A stretch of 40,152 nucleotides of DNA from an uncultured Alphaproteobacteria bacterium (lineage in GTDB: Bacteria > Pseudomonadota > Alphaproteobacteria > Geminicoccales > Geminicoccaceae): the NCBI GenBank assembly GCA_937926445.1, contig CALBAK010000004.1, positions 1 through 40,152 of the forward strand, written 5' to 3'. Every line of letters starts with the position of its first letter. Position 1 is the first letter of the stretch. This document shows positions 1-7,942 of the stretch, piece by piece. The notes under the pieces were generated by a model. The model saw only the letters and a list, made by a program, of their open reading frames with translations. It did no database searches and had not been told where the DNA came from. A program made the position numbers and the translations under genes.

Positions 1-174
1 AGCCACTGCCGCTTCCACCGCCGCCGGATCGGTCACGTCGAGACCGACCGCCAGCGCCCGCCGCCCCTCCGCCTCGAGCGCCCGCACCGCCGCCTCCAGC
101 CGCTCCACACGCCGACCCGCCAACGCCACCACCGCACCGGCAGCCTGCGGCGAGCCGGCGCTGGACGGCGCGGT
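1..174 (-). pseudogene. Short-chain dehydrogenase remnant (5' end lost, frameshifted, runs off window)
   Basis: On the minus strand, bases 144 to 1 encode AAGAVVALAGRRVERL, then an alanine-rich helix, then LAVGLDVTDPAAVEAAVA. This is the beta2-alpha-beta3 part of an NAD(P)-binding Rossmann fold of the classical SDR family, including the R-R after beta2 and the D-V-T before alpha4. The glycine motif TGxxxGIG that should come just before it is absent. A one-base shift at about 145-146 recovers DRAVQRRLAA, the expected helix after the glycine motif, but nothing upstream of about 174 resembles beta1. The gene therefore looks both frameshifted and cut off, with the divergent isomerase gene starting 40 bases away. 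The rest lies beyond the window edge. Family assignment is fairly sure. Pseudogene status assumes no sequencing error. Confidence 0.6.
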
Positions 175-212
175 CGGACAGTGGAACGCTCGGCGTGGAA
201 CCCGGAGGTCCC

Positions 213-815
213 ATGCCCGCGCCGATCGACTTCTATTTCGAGTTCGCCTCCCCTTACGGCTACCTCGCGAGCCTTCGGATCGACGCGATCGCTGCCGCCC
301 ACGGTCGCGAAGTCACGTGGCGGCCCATCATGCTCGGCGCTGCGCTCAAGCTCACGGGCTCGCAGCCCAACGTGAACGCGCCCTTGAAAGGGGACTATTT
401 ACGGCGCGACGTGCCGCGCTTCGCCCGTCTCCTCGATGCACCGCTGGCGTTCCCGCCCGTGATGCCCATGAACAGCTTGGCGGCGAGCCGGGCCTATTGG
501 TGGCTGTTCGATCAGGACGAGGACCTCGCCAAGGGACTCGCGCAAGCCCTTTATCACGCGCACTGGGGCGAAGGGCGCGACTTGTCCGCGCCCGAGGCCG
601 TGGCGGAGATCGCTACGAACTTCGGCATCGAGCGAGCGGAACTTCTGGCGGCCCTCCAGAATCCTGCGGTCAAGGCCAGGCTCAAGGAGGAGACGAAGCG
701 TTCGATCGCGCGCGGCGTCTTCGGGTCCCCGTTCGTCTTCGTCGACGACGAGCCGTTCTGGGGTGCCGACCGGCTCGACCAGGTCGAGCGGTGGCTCGCG
801 ACCGGCGGCTGGTGA
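213..815 (+). CDS. 2-hydroxychromene-2-carboxylate isomerase family (DsbA-fold, GST kappa-like)
   Basis: The 200-residue product begins MPAPIDFYFEFASPYGYLAS, the hallmark start of glutathione-dependent HCCA isomerases and GST kappa proteins. A serine (S13) sits where DsbA has its catalytic cysteine. Downstream are the family landmarks NSLAASRAYWW, a helical insertion, and the conserved GVFGSPFVFVDDEPFWGADR near the C-terminus, which forms the cis-proline loop and last strand. Known members isomerise 2-hydroxychromene-2-carboxylate in naphthalene breakdown, but most alphaproteobacterial homologues have unknown substrates and no naphthalene genes lie here. The start at 213 is preferred over the in-frame ATG at 195 because GGAGG (204-208) lies 4 bases upstream and the family motif starts at once. 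It stands alone, divergent from an SDR remnant. Confidence 0.88.
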   Translation: MPAPIDFYFEFASPYGYLASLRIDAIAAAHGREVTWRPIMLGAALKLTGSQPNVNAPLKGDYLRRDVPRFARLLDAPLAFPPVMPMNSLAASRAYWWLFDQDEDLAKGLAQALYHAHWGEGRDLSAPEAVAEIATNFGIERAELLAALQNPAVKARLKEETKRSIARGVFGSPFVFVDDEPFWGADRLDQVERWLATGGW

Positions 816-1402
816 CCCGCCTCCTTCCCTCGCCGGACATCCGTCCTGGCTCGGCCCGATCGAGCTGGCGCGGCGCGATCACGGCCCTCACCTGGATATC
901 CTCTCGGTAGGACGGCTCGGAGTAGGACGGCTCGGACGCCCGGCCGTGCTCGTGCCGCTCCGTCGCTCGGGTGCGCTGGCCTCGGTGCCCCGATCGCCTC
1001 GTCGCCCGGGTCGAGCTGCCCTACCGGGGCCGCATCGCTCCGAGGAGGCTCGGGGCCGACCTCCCGGTCGGCGACCGCGGGCTCGGAGGAGCGACACCCG
1101 CGGGGCTCGGACCCTCGAGCCTCGACGTGCCCGGACTTCGGGCTCGGCTACTCGTCGGACCAAGAGCAGGGAGGAGCAGCACGCTTCGCACAAAGCGGCA
1201 CACGATGCGGCGCGTGCCGGACGGCCTCGGCCGCTCGCGCCTGTCGAGCGGTGCGGGCTCGCCGCCGGCTCGCCCGGGGGGCGCGGCGGCGACTGCGGCT
1301 AGCCGAGACCGTAATCGCGCACCGTCGCCGGGTGGTGACGGTGCCGGAGAAGGCGATCCACCCTGCGGCGAACGGCTCCGACCGGTTCCTCACGGATCGG
1401 TT

Positions 1403-1430
1403 CCCGAGCGGGCGGGTCGGCCCGCTCGGG
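1403..1430. repeat. Perfect inverted repeat, 11-bp stem and 6-base loop
   Basis: CCCGAGCGGGC (1403-1413) and GCCCGCTCGGG (1420-1430) are exact reverse complements around GGGTCG. No T-run follows on either strand, and no gene end is near, so this is not an obvious intrinsic terminator. It could be part of a structured RNA or simply a by-product of the base composition. Confidence 0.6.
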
Positions 1431-2680
1431 ACCGTCGTCCGTGGCCGCCACCGACTCGAACGAGAGCCGGCGGCAGACCGGCTGTGAACCCGTGTCGCCA
1501 TACCGCCACCCGGCGAACGCAGTTCGGTGACGGCCGAGGCGACGGGCGACTCGCGGGGAGCCCCGTGCCAGCGAGCGCGATACCCGGGAGGAGACGTGGA
1601 GACCTACTCGGGCAGTGCGCCCGAGACCGGTGGCACCGTGACCGGCCGGCGGGTGATCCCGGTACGGACGCCGATCGTTACTCGCCGAGGCTCGGTTGTT
1701 CTCCAGTCGTCGAGGGCCTTTCGCCGACACCGAACCGGGTCCCCTCTCCGGTCGATGCGAACCGGAACCGCAATCCGAACCACCCACTCGAGGCGGCTAG
1801 CCGTCCGGCACTTCGCACCGATCGCTCCGAGGGTCTCGCGAGGCGGCGAGAAGCGACCCATCCGGGGTGCGTCTCGACGACGGTCGTCACCCCCCTTCGA
1901 GCCGCTCGGCACCCGGTCGTGCCACGTTCCCACGAAGTCGAGTTCCACCGATCGCGACGGGTCGGCTCGCCGAGCGGGCCGGTCTTCTCCCTGGCACGAA
2001 GCCTTGCGTGCACCGTTATGCCGGCCGAAGCGCGGGGCGCGAAGCCGTGCAGCCGAGCCCGAGAGCCGGTCGCACGCCCGTTTTCGACGCCGGGGCCCTG
2101 TCATCCGCCGCGTCCGGCGATCCGGGCGGCCGAAAACACACCGCTCGGGTCCGGTATCCCGACGGCCCGACAACCCGCTTCGCCCGAAAACCCGGTTCGT
2201 CCGCATCCCGCCCGGCCCCGACCGCGAGCGAACCCCTCCTTCCCCCGTCGCGCGCTCCGGGCCGACGTTTCACGCCGACCACCCCGCCGCCTCCGTCCCA
2301 GAGCCACGCTCGCGGCCACGTCGGAGGGCACGGTTCCGGCCGCCGTCCCTCGGCCGGGAAACGGGGTGCTCCACGGTAGGCGAGGCGGGAGGCGTCGGTG
2401 CCGCCGCCCGGTCGACGAGCGTCGCCGGCCCGTGTACCGGCCGGAAGGCGGGCGACTCCGGCGCGCGCTCTTCGGATCGATCTTCCGGCAAGAGGCATGC
2501 CGGCAAAACGTCGTTTGCGCAGGCCCGCAGATCCGGTTTCGCTTCGAGGGGACAGAACTCCGGTAGGGGAGGCTGCGGTCGCGCAGCGGGCCGCCCGTCC
2601 GGACGATCGGCCCCGACGTCGCAGAGCAGGGAACGGTTCGCCACGGCATTGCCGAAGCCGCCGGCCGCGGTCGCGCCCCG

Positions 2681-2710
2681 CAGCGAAGTCCCCGGCAGCG
2701 AAGTCCCCGG
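2681..2710. repeat. 15-bp perfect tandem duplication
   Basis: CAGCGAAGTCCCCGG occurs twice head to tail with no mismatch and no spacer. The flanks differ, so there are exactly two units. This looks like replication slippage in non-coding DNA. Confidence 0.85.
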
Positions 2711-2811
2711 GGGCCAAGGCGGGGGACGCCAAGACCGGTTCGTCGTGCACCCTCTCGGAATGGAGAGGTTGGCGCCGGGCGGTCCAGCGTGGGCGGGCGG
2801 CGAGGCCACGC

Positions 2812-2840
2812 TTGGCCGGGGCGATCGGGCCCGTTACCGT
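2812..2840 (+). promoter_or_regulatory. Candidate sigma-70 promoter for the mccB-liuC-mccA operon
   Basis: TTGGCC (2812-2817), a 17-base spacer and TACCGT (2835-2840) resemble the TTGNCC/TA--NT pairs seen upstream of putA, iolD and rpsU in this window. It would give a leader of about 90 bases. The match is partial and made by eye. Confidence 0.35.
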
Positions 2841-2937
2841 GCAGGCCACGGTGCGGCGCCCGCCGCACGCCAGCCGGGAGGCCGGAGACACTGTCACCCG
2901 CTCGTTCCGCCGATCCTCGCACCGCGGGGTGTCTCGC

Positions 2938-4545
2938 TTGACCGTCATCCGCTCGCGCCTCGATACCCGATCCGAGGCTTTCCGGGCCAACGCCGCCCGC
3001 AACCGGACCCTCGCCCGTGAGCTGCGCGAGCGGCTCGCCGCGGTCGCGCTCGGTGGCGACGAGCGGGCTCGCCGGCGCCACCTCGAGCGCGGTAAGCTCC
3101 TGCCGCGCGAGCGGGTCGAGCGGCTGCTCGACCCCGGATCGCCGTTCCTCGAGCTTTCGCCCCTGGCCGCCTCGGGCGTCTACGAGGAAGAGGTGCCGGC
3201 GGCCGGTATCGTCACCGGCATCGGCCGGGTCGGCGGGCGCCTCTGCGTGATCTTTTGCAACGACGCCACGGTCAAGGGCGGCACCTACTATCCGTTGACC
3301 GTCAAGAAACATCTGCGGGCTCAGGAAATCGCCCTGGCCAATCGGCTGCCCTGCATCTACCTGGTCGACTCGGGAGGAGCCAACCTGCCCAACCAGGACG
3401 AGGTCTTCCCCGATCGCGACCATTTCGGGCGGATCTTCTACAATCAGGCGACACTTTCGGCGGCCGGGATTCCGCAGATCGCGGTCGTCATGGGCTCGTG
3501 CACCGCGGGCGGTGCCTATGTGCCCGCAATGGCGGACGAGGCGATCATCGTCCGGAACCAGGGAACGATCTTCCTGGGCGGCCCCCCCCTCGTGCGGGCC
3601 GCGACGGGCGAGGTCGTGAGCGCGGAGGAGCTCGGAGGCGGCGACGTGCACACCCGGGTCTCGGGCGTGGCCGATCATCTGGCCGAGGACGACGCCCACG
3701 CGCTCGCGATCGCCCGGCGAATCGTCGCGAGCCTCGGCCCGCCGCCTCCCCCGGCCGTGGCGCTCCACGAGCCCGCTCCTCCCCTCTACGACCCGGACGA
3801 GCTCTACGGGATCCCCCCGGCCGACTTGCGGGAGCCCTTCGAGATCCGCGAGGTGATCGCTCGCCTGGTCGACGGCAGCGAGCTCGACGAGTTCAAGCCG
3901 CGCTACGGACCCACGCTCGTCGCGGGCTTCGCCCGGCTCATGGGCTGCCCGGTCGGCATCCTCGCCAACAACGGGATCCTCTTCAGCGAATCGGCGCTCA
4001 AGGGCGCCCACTTCGTCGAGCTCTGCTGCCAGCGCGGCGTGCCGATCTTGTTTTTGCAGAACATCACCGGCTTCATGGTCGGCCGCAAATACGAGCACGG
4101 CGGTATCGCCAAGGACGGCGCCAAGCTCGTAACCGCGGTCGCCTGTGCCGCGGTACCGAAGCTCACCCTCGTCGTCGGCGGCAGTTTCGGCGCCGGCAAT
4201 TACGCCATGTGCGGGCGGGCCTTCGAGCCGCGATTCCTGTGGACCTGGCCGAACGCTCGGATCTCCGTGATGGGAGGCGAGCAGGCCGCCAACGTGCTCG
4301 CCCGGGTTCGCCGCGATGCGCTCGAGGCCCGGGGCGAGCGTTGGAGCGAGGCCGAGGAAGAGGCCTTCAAGGCTCCGATCCGAGCCCAGTACGAGCGGCA
4401 GGGCCATCCCTATTACGCCACCGCCCGGCTCTGGGACGACGGCATACTCGACCCGGTCCAGACCCGCGAGGTGTTGGCACTCGGCCTGTTCGCGACCCTC
4501 GAGGCCCCGATCCCGCAGACTCGCTTCGGCGTGTTTCGAATGTGA
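2938..4545 (+). CDS. mccB: Methylcrotonoyl-CoA carboxylase, carboxyltransferase (beta) subunit
   Basis: The 535-residue product has the two crotonase-fold halves of biotin-dependent acyl-CoA carboxyltransferases. The N-half carries [20 protein letters not shown] and the acyl-CoA site around [20 protein letters not shown]. It also has the oxyanion-type glycines in [14 protein letters not shown]. The C-half has [15 protein letters not shown] and [28 protein letters not shown] and length are typical of methylcrotonoyl- rather than propionyl-CoA carboxylase. With mccA it carboxylates 3-methylcrotonyl-CoA in leucine breakdown. The TTG at 2938 ([15 protein letters not shown]) gives the usual N-terminus with GGGGTG 6 bases upstream. 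An in-frame GTG at 2929 is the alternative. It is the first gene of a three-gene operon, 13 bases ahead of liuC. Confidence 0.95.
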   Translation: MTVIRSRLDTRSEAFRANAARNRTLARELRERLAAVALGGDERARRRHLERGKLLPRERVERLLDPGSPFLELSPLAASGVYEEEVPAAGIVTGIGRVGGRLCVIFCNDATVKGGTYYPLTVKKHLRAQEIALANRLPCIYLVDSGGANLPNQDEVFPDRDHFGRIFYNQATLSAAGIPQIAVVMGSCTAGGAYVPAMADEAIIVRNQGTIFLGGPPLVRAATGEVVSAEELGGGDVHTRVSGVADHLAEDDAHALAIARRIVASLGPPPPPAVALHEPAPPLYDPDELYGIPPADLREPFEIREVIARLVDGSELDEFKPRYGPTLVAGFARLMGCPVGILANNGILFSESALKGAHFVELCCQRGVPILFLQNITGFMVGRKYEHGGIAKDGAKLVTAVACAAVPKLTLVVGGSFGAGNYAMCGRAFEPRFLWTWPNARISVMGGEQAANVLARVRRDALEARGERWSEAEEEAFKAPIRAQYERQGHPYYATARLWDDGILDPVQTREVLALGLFATLEAPIPQTRFGVFRM

Positions 4546-4558
4546 GCACGGAGGTGCG

Positions 4559-5368
4559 ATGAGCGAGCCCGATCCCCTGCTCGTGCGGCGTGACGGCCCG
4601 ATCGCGACCGTCACGATGAACCGACCCGAGCGGCACAACGCCTTCGACGAGACGCTGATCGAGGCGCTCACGGCCGCCTTCGCCGAGCTCGGCGAGGATC
4701 CCTCGGTCCGTGCCGTCGTCCTCGCCGGCGCCGGAGCGAGCTTCTCGGCCGGGGCCGACGTGGGCTGGATGCGGCGGGCGGCCGAGTACGGCGAGGAGGA
4801 GAACCGGGCCGATGCGCGCCGGCTCGCCGCCATGCTGAAGACCATCGACGAGTGCCCGAAACCCGTGGTGGCGCGGGTCCAGGGAGCGGCCCTCGGCGGC
4901 GGCACCGGGCTCGTGGCGGTCTGCGATATCGTGATCGCCGGGCGAAGGGCGAGCTTCGGGACGACCGAGGTCCGCCTAGGGCTCGCCGCGGCCGTCATCT
5001 CGCCCTTCGTGCTCAGGGCGATCGGCCCGCGCCAGGCCCGCCGGCTGCTCCTGACCGGCGAGCGGATCGGCGCTGAGCGTGCGCTCGCGATCGGGCTCGT
5101 CCACGAAGTGGTCGAGGAGAGCGAGCTCGATGCGAAGGTGGACGCCGTCCTCGACCAGCTGCTCGCCGGCGGGCCCGAGGCCCAGGCGGCCTCCAAAGAG
5201 CTGATTCGGATCGTGCTCGCCATGCCGCAGGGCGGCTCGCTCCTGACCGAGGCCACGGTCGGCGTGATCGCGGCCCGGCGCGCCTCGGTCGAGGGTAAAG
5301 AGGGGCTCAGGGCCTTCCTCGAGAAGCGCGCGCCCGCCTGGCGGGCACGGCGCGGGGGCGGCGGGTGA
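4559..5368 (+). CDS. liuC: Methylglutaconyl-CoA hydratase (enoyl-CoA hydratase family)
   Basis: This 269-residue crotonase has the N-terminal ATVTMNRPERHNAFDETLI, the oxyanion-hole segments AGASFSAGADVGWMR and VQGAALGGGTGLVAVCDI, and FGTTEVRLGLAAAVISPF containing the first catalytic Glu region. Crotonases vary widely, but its place between the two methylcrotonoyl-CoA carboxylase subunits identifies it as LiuC, which hydrates 3-methylglutaconyl-CoA to HMG-CoA. ATG at 4559 is preceded by GGAGGT. The stop codon overlaps the GTG start of mccA (GTGA), indicating translational coupling. Confidence 0.92.
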   Translation: MSEPDPLLVRRDGPIATVTMNRPERHNAFDETLIEALTAAFAELGEDPSVRAVVLAGAGASFSAGADVGWMRRAAEYGEEENRADARRLAAMLKTIDECPKPVVARVQGAALGGGTGLVAVCDIVIAGRRASFGTTEVRLGLAAAVISPFVLRAIGPRQARRLLLTGERIGAERALAIGLVHEVVEESELDAKVDAVLDQLLAGGPEAQAASKELIRIVLAMPQGGSLLTEATVGVIAARRASVEGKEGLRAFLEKRAPAWRARRGGGG

Positions 5369-7377
5369 TCGCCAAGCTCCTGATCGCCAACCGGGGGGAG
5401 ATCGCCTGCCGGATCGCCCGCACCTGCCGGCGGCTCGGAATCCGAAGCGTGGCGGTCTTCTCCGAGGCCGATCGGGACGCCCTCCACCCGCGGCTCGCCG
5501 ACGAGGCCGTGGCGATCGGACCGGCGCCCGCCGGCGAGAGCTATTTGCGGATCGATCGGCTGATCGAGGCGGCCCGGCGGACCGGTGCCGATGCGGTCCA
5601 CCCGGGCTACGGCTTCCTCGCCGAGAGCGCCGCTTTCGCCGCCGCGGTACGGGAGGCCGGCCTCGCGTTCGTGGGACCCTCGGCCGAGGCCATGGAGCGC
5701 CTCGGTGCCAAGGACAGCGCCAAGGCGCTCGCCGAAGCCGCCGCCGTCCCGACCGTCCCGGGCTATCGAGGTTCCGACCAGAATGACGAGCGGCTCCGCG
5801 CCGAGGCGCTGCGGATCGGTTTCCCGCTCCTGATCAAGGCTGTCGCCGGCGGCGGCGGGAAGGGCATGCGGCGGGTCGACCGGCCCGAGGATTTCCTCGA
5901 GGCGCTCGCCGCCTGCCGGCGCGAGGCGGCGAGCGCCTTCGCCGACGACCGCGTGCTGCTCGAGCGGCTGATCGAGCGGCCCCGGCATCTCGAGGTCCAG
6001 GTGATGGCCGACCGGGCGGGCCGGGTCGTCCATCTCTTCGAGCGCGACTGCACCCTCCAGCGGCGCCACCAGAAGATCGTCGAAGAGGCCCCGGCAGCGG
6101 TCCTCGAGCCGGCGCAGCGTCGGGCCCTCGGCGAGGCGGCCGTGCGGCTCGTGGCCGAAGCCGGCTACGAGGGGGCCGGGACGGTCGAGTTCCTCCTCGC
6201 CCCCGACGGGTCCTTTTTCTTCATCGAGGCCAACACCCGGCTTCAGGTCGAGCATCCGGTCACCGAGGCGATCACCGGCCAGGACCTGGTCGAGTGGCAG
6301 ATCCGGATCGCCGAGGGACGACCCCTGCCGCTCGCCCAGGAGGCGATCCTCGCCAGGGGCCACGCGATCGAGGCCCGTCTGTACGCCGAGGACCCGGCCC
6401 GTGGCTTCCTCCCCTCGACCGGCCGGCTCGAGCGGCTCGTGCTGCCCGAAGGCCTGCCCGGAGTCCGGGTCGACACCGGCATCGCCGAAGGCGACCTCGT
6501 CACCCCCTTCTACGACCCCATGATCGCCAAGATCGTCGTCCACGGGGCCGACCGCGGCGCCGCGCTCGCCCGTCTCGAGCGGGCTCTGGACGCGACCGCG
6601 GCCGCCGGCCCCGCCACCAATCTCGCCTTCCTGCGCCGGGTGATCCGCGAGCCGGCGTTCCGCGCGCCCGCGATCGACACGCTCTGGCTCGACCGCGAGG
6701 CCGGCCGGCTCGCCGCCGCCGAGGACGAGCCCGAGCCCGTCGATCTCTCGGCCGCCGCCTTGCTGCTCGCGGAAGCGGAGCGCGAGCGACGGCTCGGACC
6801 GGCGGGTCCCTGGCGGACCTCGCCCTGGCTCCTGCTCGAGGGCTTCCGGCTCGGCCGACCGAGCCGCCGCGAGGTCCGCCTGCTCGCCCGGGGCCGCGAG
6901 CACGTCGTCCGCTTCGAGGGGCCGGAAAGGTCGGCTTCGGCACCGAATGCGAGCCTCGACGGCGTGCCGCTCGGCGAGGTGCGGCTCCGGCGCGACGGCG
7001 ACGAGCTCCGCCTCGAATTCGACGGGCGGGTCCGCCCGCTTCGGGCGACCCTCGTCGGCGATCGCGTGCTGCTCGCTCGCGACGGGCGCACGCTCGTGGT
7101 CCGCCGGGCCCCGGAAGCGGGCGGAGGCTCGGAAGAGGTCGGCATCGAAGGGCTGGTCGCGGCCCCGATGCCGGGCAAGGTCGTCCGCCTCCTCGCCACA
7201 CCCGGCGAGACGGTCACCCGCGGCCAGGTGCTGGCCGTGCTCGAGGCCATGAAGATGGAGCATCGCCTGCCGGCGCCGCGCGACGGGCGGGTCGTGGCCG
7301 TGCACGTGGCGATCGGCGAGCAGGTCGAGGAGGGCACGGTCTTGCTCGACCTGGCGGATGCCGATTCCGGCGGGTGA
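5365..7377 (+). CDS. mccA: Methylcrotonoyl-CoA carboxylase, biotin-carrying (alpha) subunit
   Basis: The 670-residue protein combines a biotin carboxylase with a biotin carrier domain. It opens with KLLIANRGEIACRIARTCR. The ATP-grasp region has the glycine loop KAVAGGGGKGMR and ERDCTLQRRHQKIVEEAP. FFFIEANTRLQVEHPVTE and the biotin-carboxylase C-domain follow. The carrier domain ends the protein with VLEAMKMEH, and K630 is the biotinylated lysine. Length and context fit methylcrotonoyl-CoA carboxylase. GTG at 5365 overlaps the liuC stop by four bases. Downstream there is no HMG-CoA lyase (liuE), which usually closes this operon, and isovaleryl-CoA dehydrogenase is missing upstream. Confidence 0.95.
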   Translation: MIAKLLIANRGEIACRIARTCRRLGIRSVAVFSEADRDALHPRLADEAVAIGPAPAGESYLRIDRLIEAARRTGADAVHPGYGFLAESAAFAAAVREAGLAFVGPSAEAMERLGAKDSAKALAEAAAVPTVPGYRGSDQNDERLRAEALRIGFPLLIKAVAGGGGKGMRRVDRPEDFLEALAACRREAASAFADDRVLLERLIERPRHLEVQVMADRAGRVVHLFERDCTLQRRHQKIVEEAPAAVLEPAQRRALGEAAVRLVAEAGYEGAGTVEFLLAPDGSFFFIEANTRLQVEHPVTEAITGQDLVEWQIRIAEGRPLPLAQEAILARGHAIEARLYAEDPARGFLPSTGRLERLVLPEGLPGVRVDTGIAEGDLVTPFYDPMIAKIVVHGADRGAALARLERALDATAAAGPATNLAFLRRVIREPAFRAPAIDTLWLDREAGRLAAAEDEPEPVDLSAAALLLAEAERERRLGPAGPWRTSPWLLLEGFRLGRPSRREVRLLARGREHVVRFEGPERSASAPNASLDGVPLGEVRLRRDGDELRLEFDGRVRPLRATLVGDRVLLARDGRTLVVRRAPEAGGGSEEVGIEGLVAAPMPGKVVRLLATPGETVTRGQVLAVLEAMKMEHRLPAPRDGRVVAVHVAIGEQVEEGTVLLDLADADSGG

Positions 7378-7860
7378 GCGCGTGCCCGGTCCGGCGAACA
7401 GCGCCGGAGGTTTGCGGCTCTCGACGAGGCCCGCACGGACCGGGCCGACCCCGGCCGTGCCGAGCCGCGAGGCCCGCGAGGAGGCCGGTTCGCCGGCGCG
7501 GCCGCGGCTCCGTCGGGTCCCGGCTCTCGCTTTCCGTGCCGACGCTGCGCGAGCTTCGACCGTGGCGGGCGGCGCGCGAGCGGGACGATCCGGCCCGGCG
7601 CCGCGAGCAGGTGGCGATGCGGCGGGGCAGGCTGCGTGCGGGCAGAAGCGAGGGGTGGCCCCGCCGGGCCCGGTCGTCGCGGAGGCCAGACGAACCGCAC
7701 GTCGTCCGCCGCTGTCGAACCAGCCGAGCACCGCCCGGATCGCGCCCGCGAGGTGGACGAGTATCCACGGCAGCGCGTGCGGCAGGCGGCGGAGCGAAGG
7801 TGGCACGGGCCCTCCCGCGGGTCGATCCCGAGCGGTTTCTCCCACGAAAGGGTTAACGAA

Positions 7861-7872
7861 CGGTTGAAACCG
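7861..7872. promoter_or_regulatory. Small palindrome upstream of the putA promoter
   Basis: CGGTT-GA-AACCG is a perfect 5-bp inverted repeat with a 2-base centre, located 11 bases before the candidate -35 element. PutR (Lrp-type) often controls putA in alphaproteobacteria, but this is only a position-based guess for an operator. Confidence 0.25.
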
Positions 7873-7883
7873 AAGCACGGCGT

Positions 7884-7911
7884 TTGCCGCGGGCCCGAGC
7901 CGGCCTATCCT
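7884..7911 (+). promoter_or_regulatory. Candidate sigma-70 promoter for putA
   Basis: TTGCCG (7884-7889), 16 bases, then TATCCT (7906-7911). It has the same form as the iolD candidate (TTGCCC-16-TATGGT). Transcription would start near 7918, leaving a short leader with GGAG before the GTG start. Confidence 0.45.
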
Positions 7912-7942
7912 CGCGAGGAGCGCGCTCTCGGAGCTCATCGCC

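Larger units (their letters stand above)
816..2937. other. 2.1 kb region without a recognisable gene
   Basis: Open frames run through this stretch in several frames on both strands, as expected at such high G+C. All encode R/P/G/S-rich sequence with no domain, motif, signal peptide or credible start. No tRNA-like T-arm was found by eye. The notable items are a perfect 11-bp hairpin (1403-1430), a 15-bp tandem duplication (2681-2710) and a promoter-like pair just before the mccB operon. In a leucine-degradation operon one would expect isovaleryl-CoA dehydrogenase (liuA) here, but no trace of it is visible. Confidence 0.7.
7378..7942. other. 565-bp intergenic region, mccA to putA
   Basis: No credible gene is visible. 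The last 90 bases are less GC-rich (GGTTAACGAACGG and neighbours) and hold a small inverted repeat and a promoter-like pair upstream of putA. No clear terminator hairpin with a T-run follows mccA. Confidence 0.6.

Noticed and set aside
1440-1475. Possible tRNA T-arm (TTCGAGTC on the minus strand)
   Set aside because: No matching acceptor, anticodon or D-arm could be found around it.
971-2566. 531-residue plus-strand open frame in the first empty region
   Set aside because: The Arg/Pro/Ser-rich product has no domain, no plausible start or RBS, and competes with equally long frames on both strands.
7690-7938. Minus-strand frame with a hydrophobic stretch (LPHALPWILVHLAGAIRAVL) divergent from putA
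   Set aside because: The segment looks protein-like, but the frame has no stop codon for kilobases, continues antisense to mccA, and has no relative I recognise.
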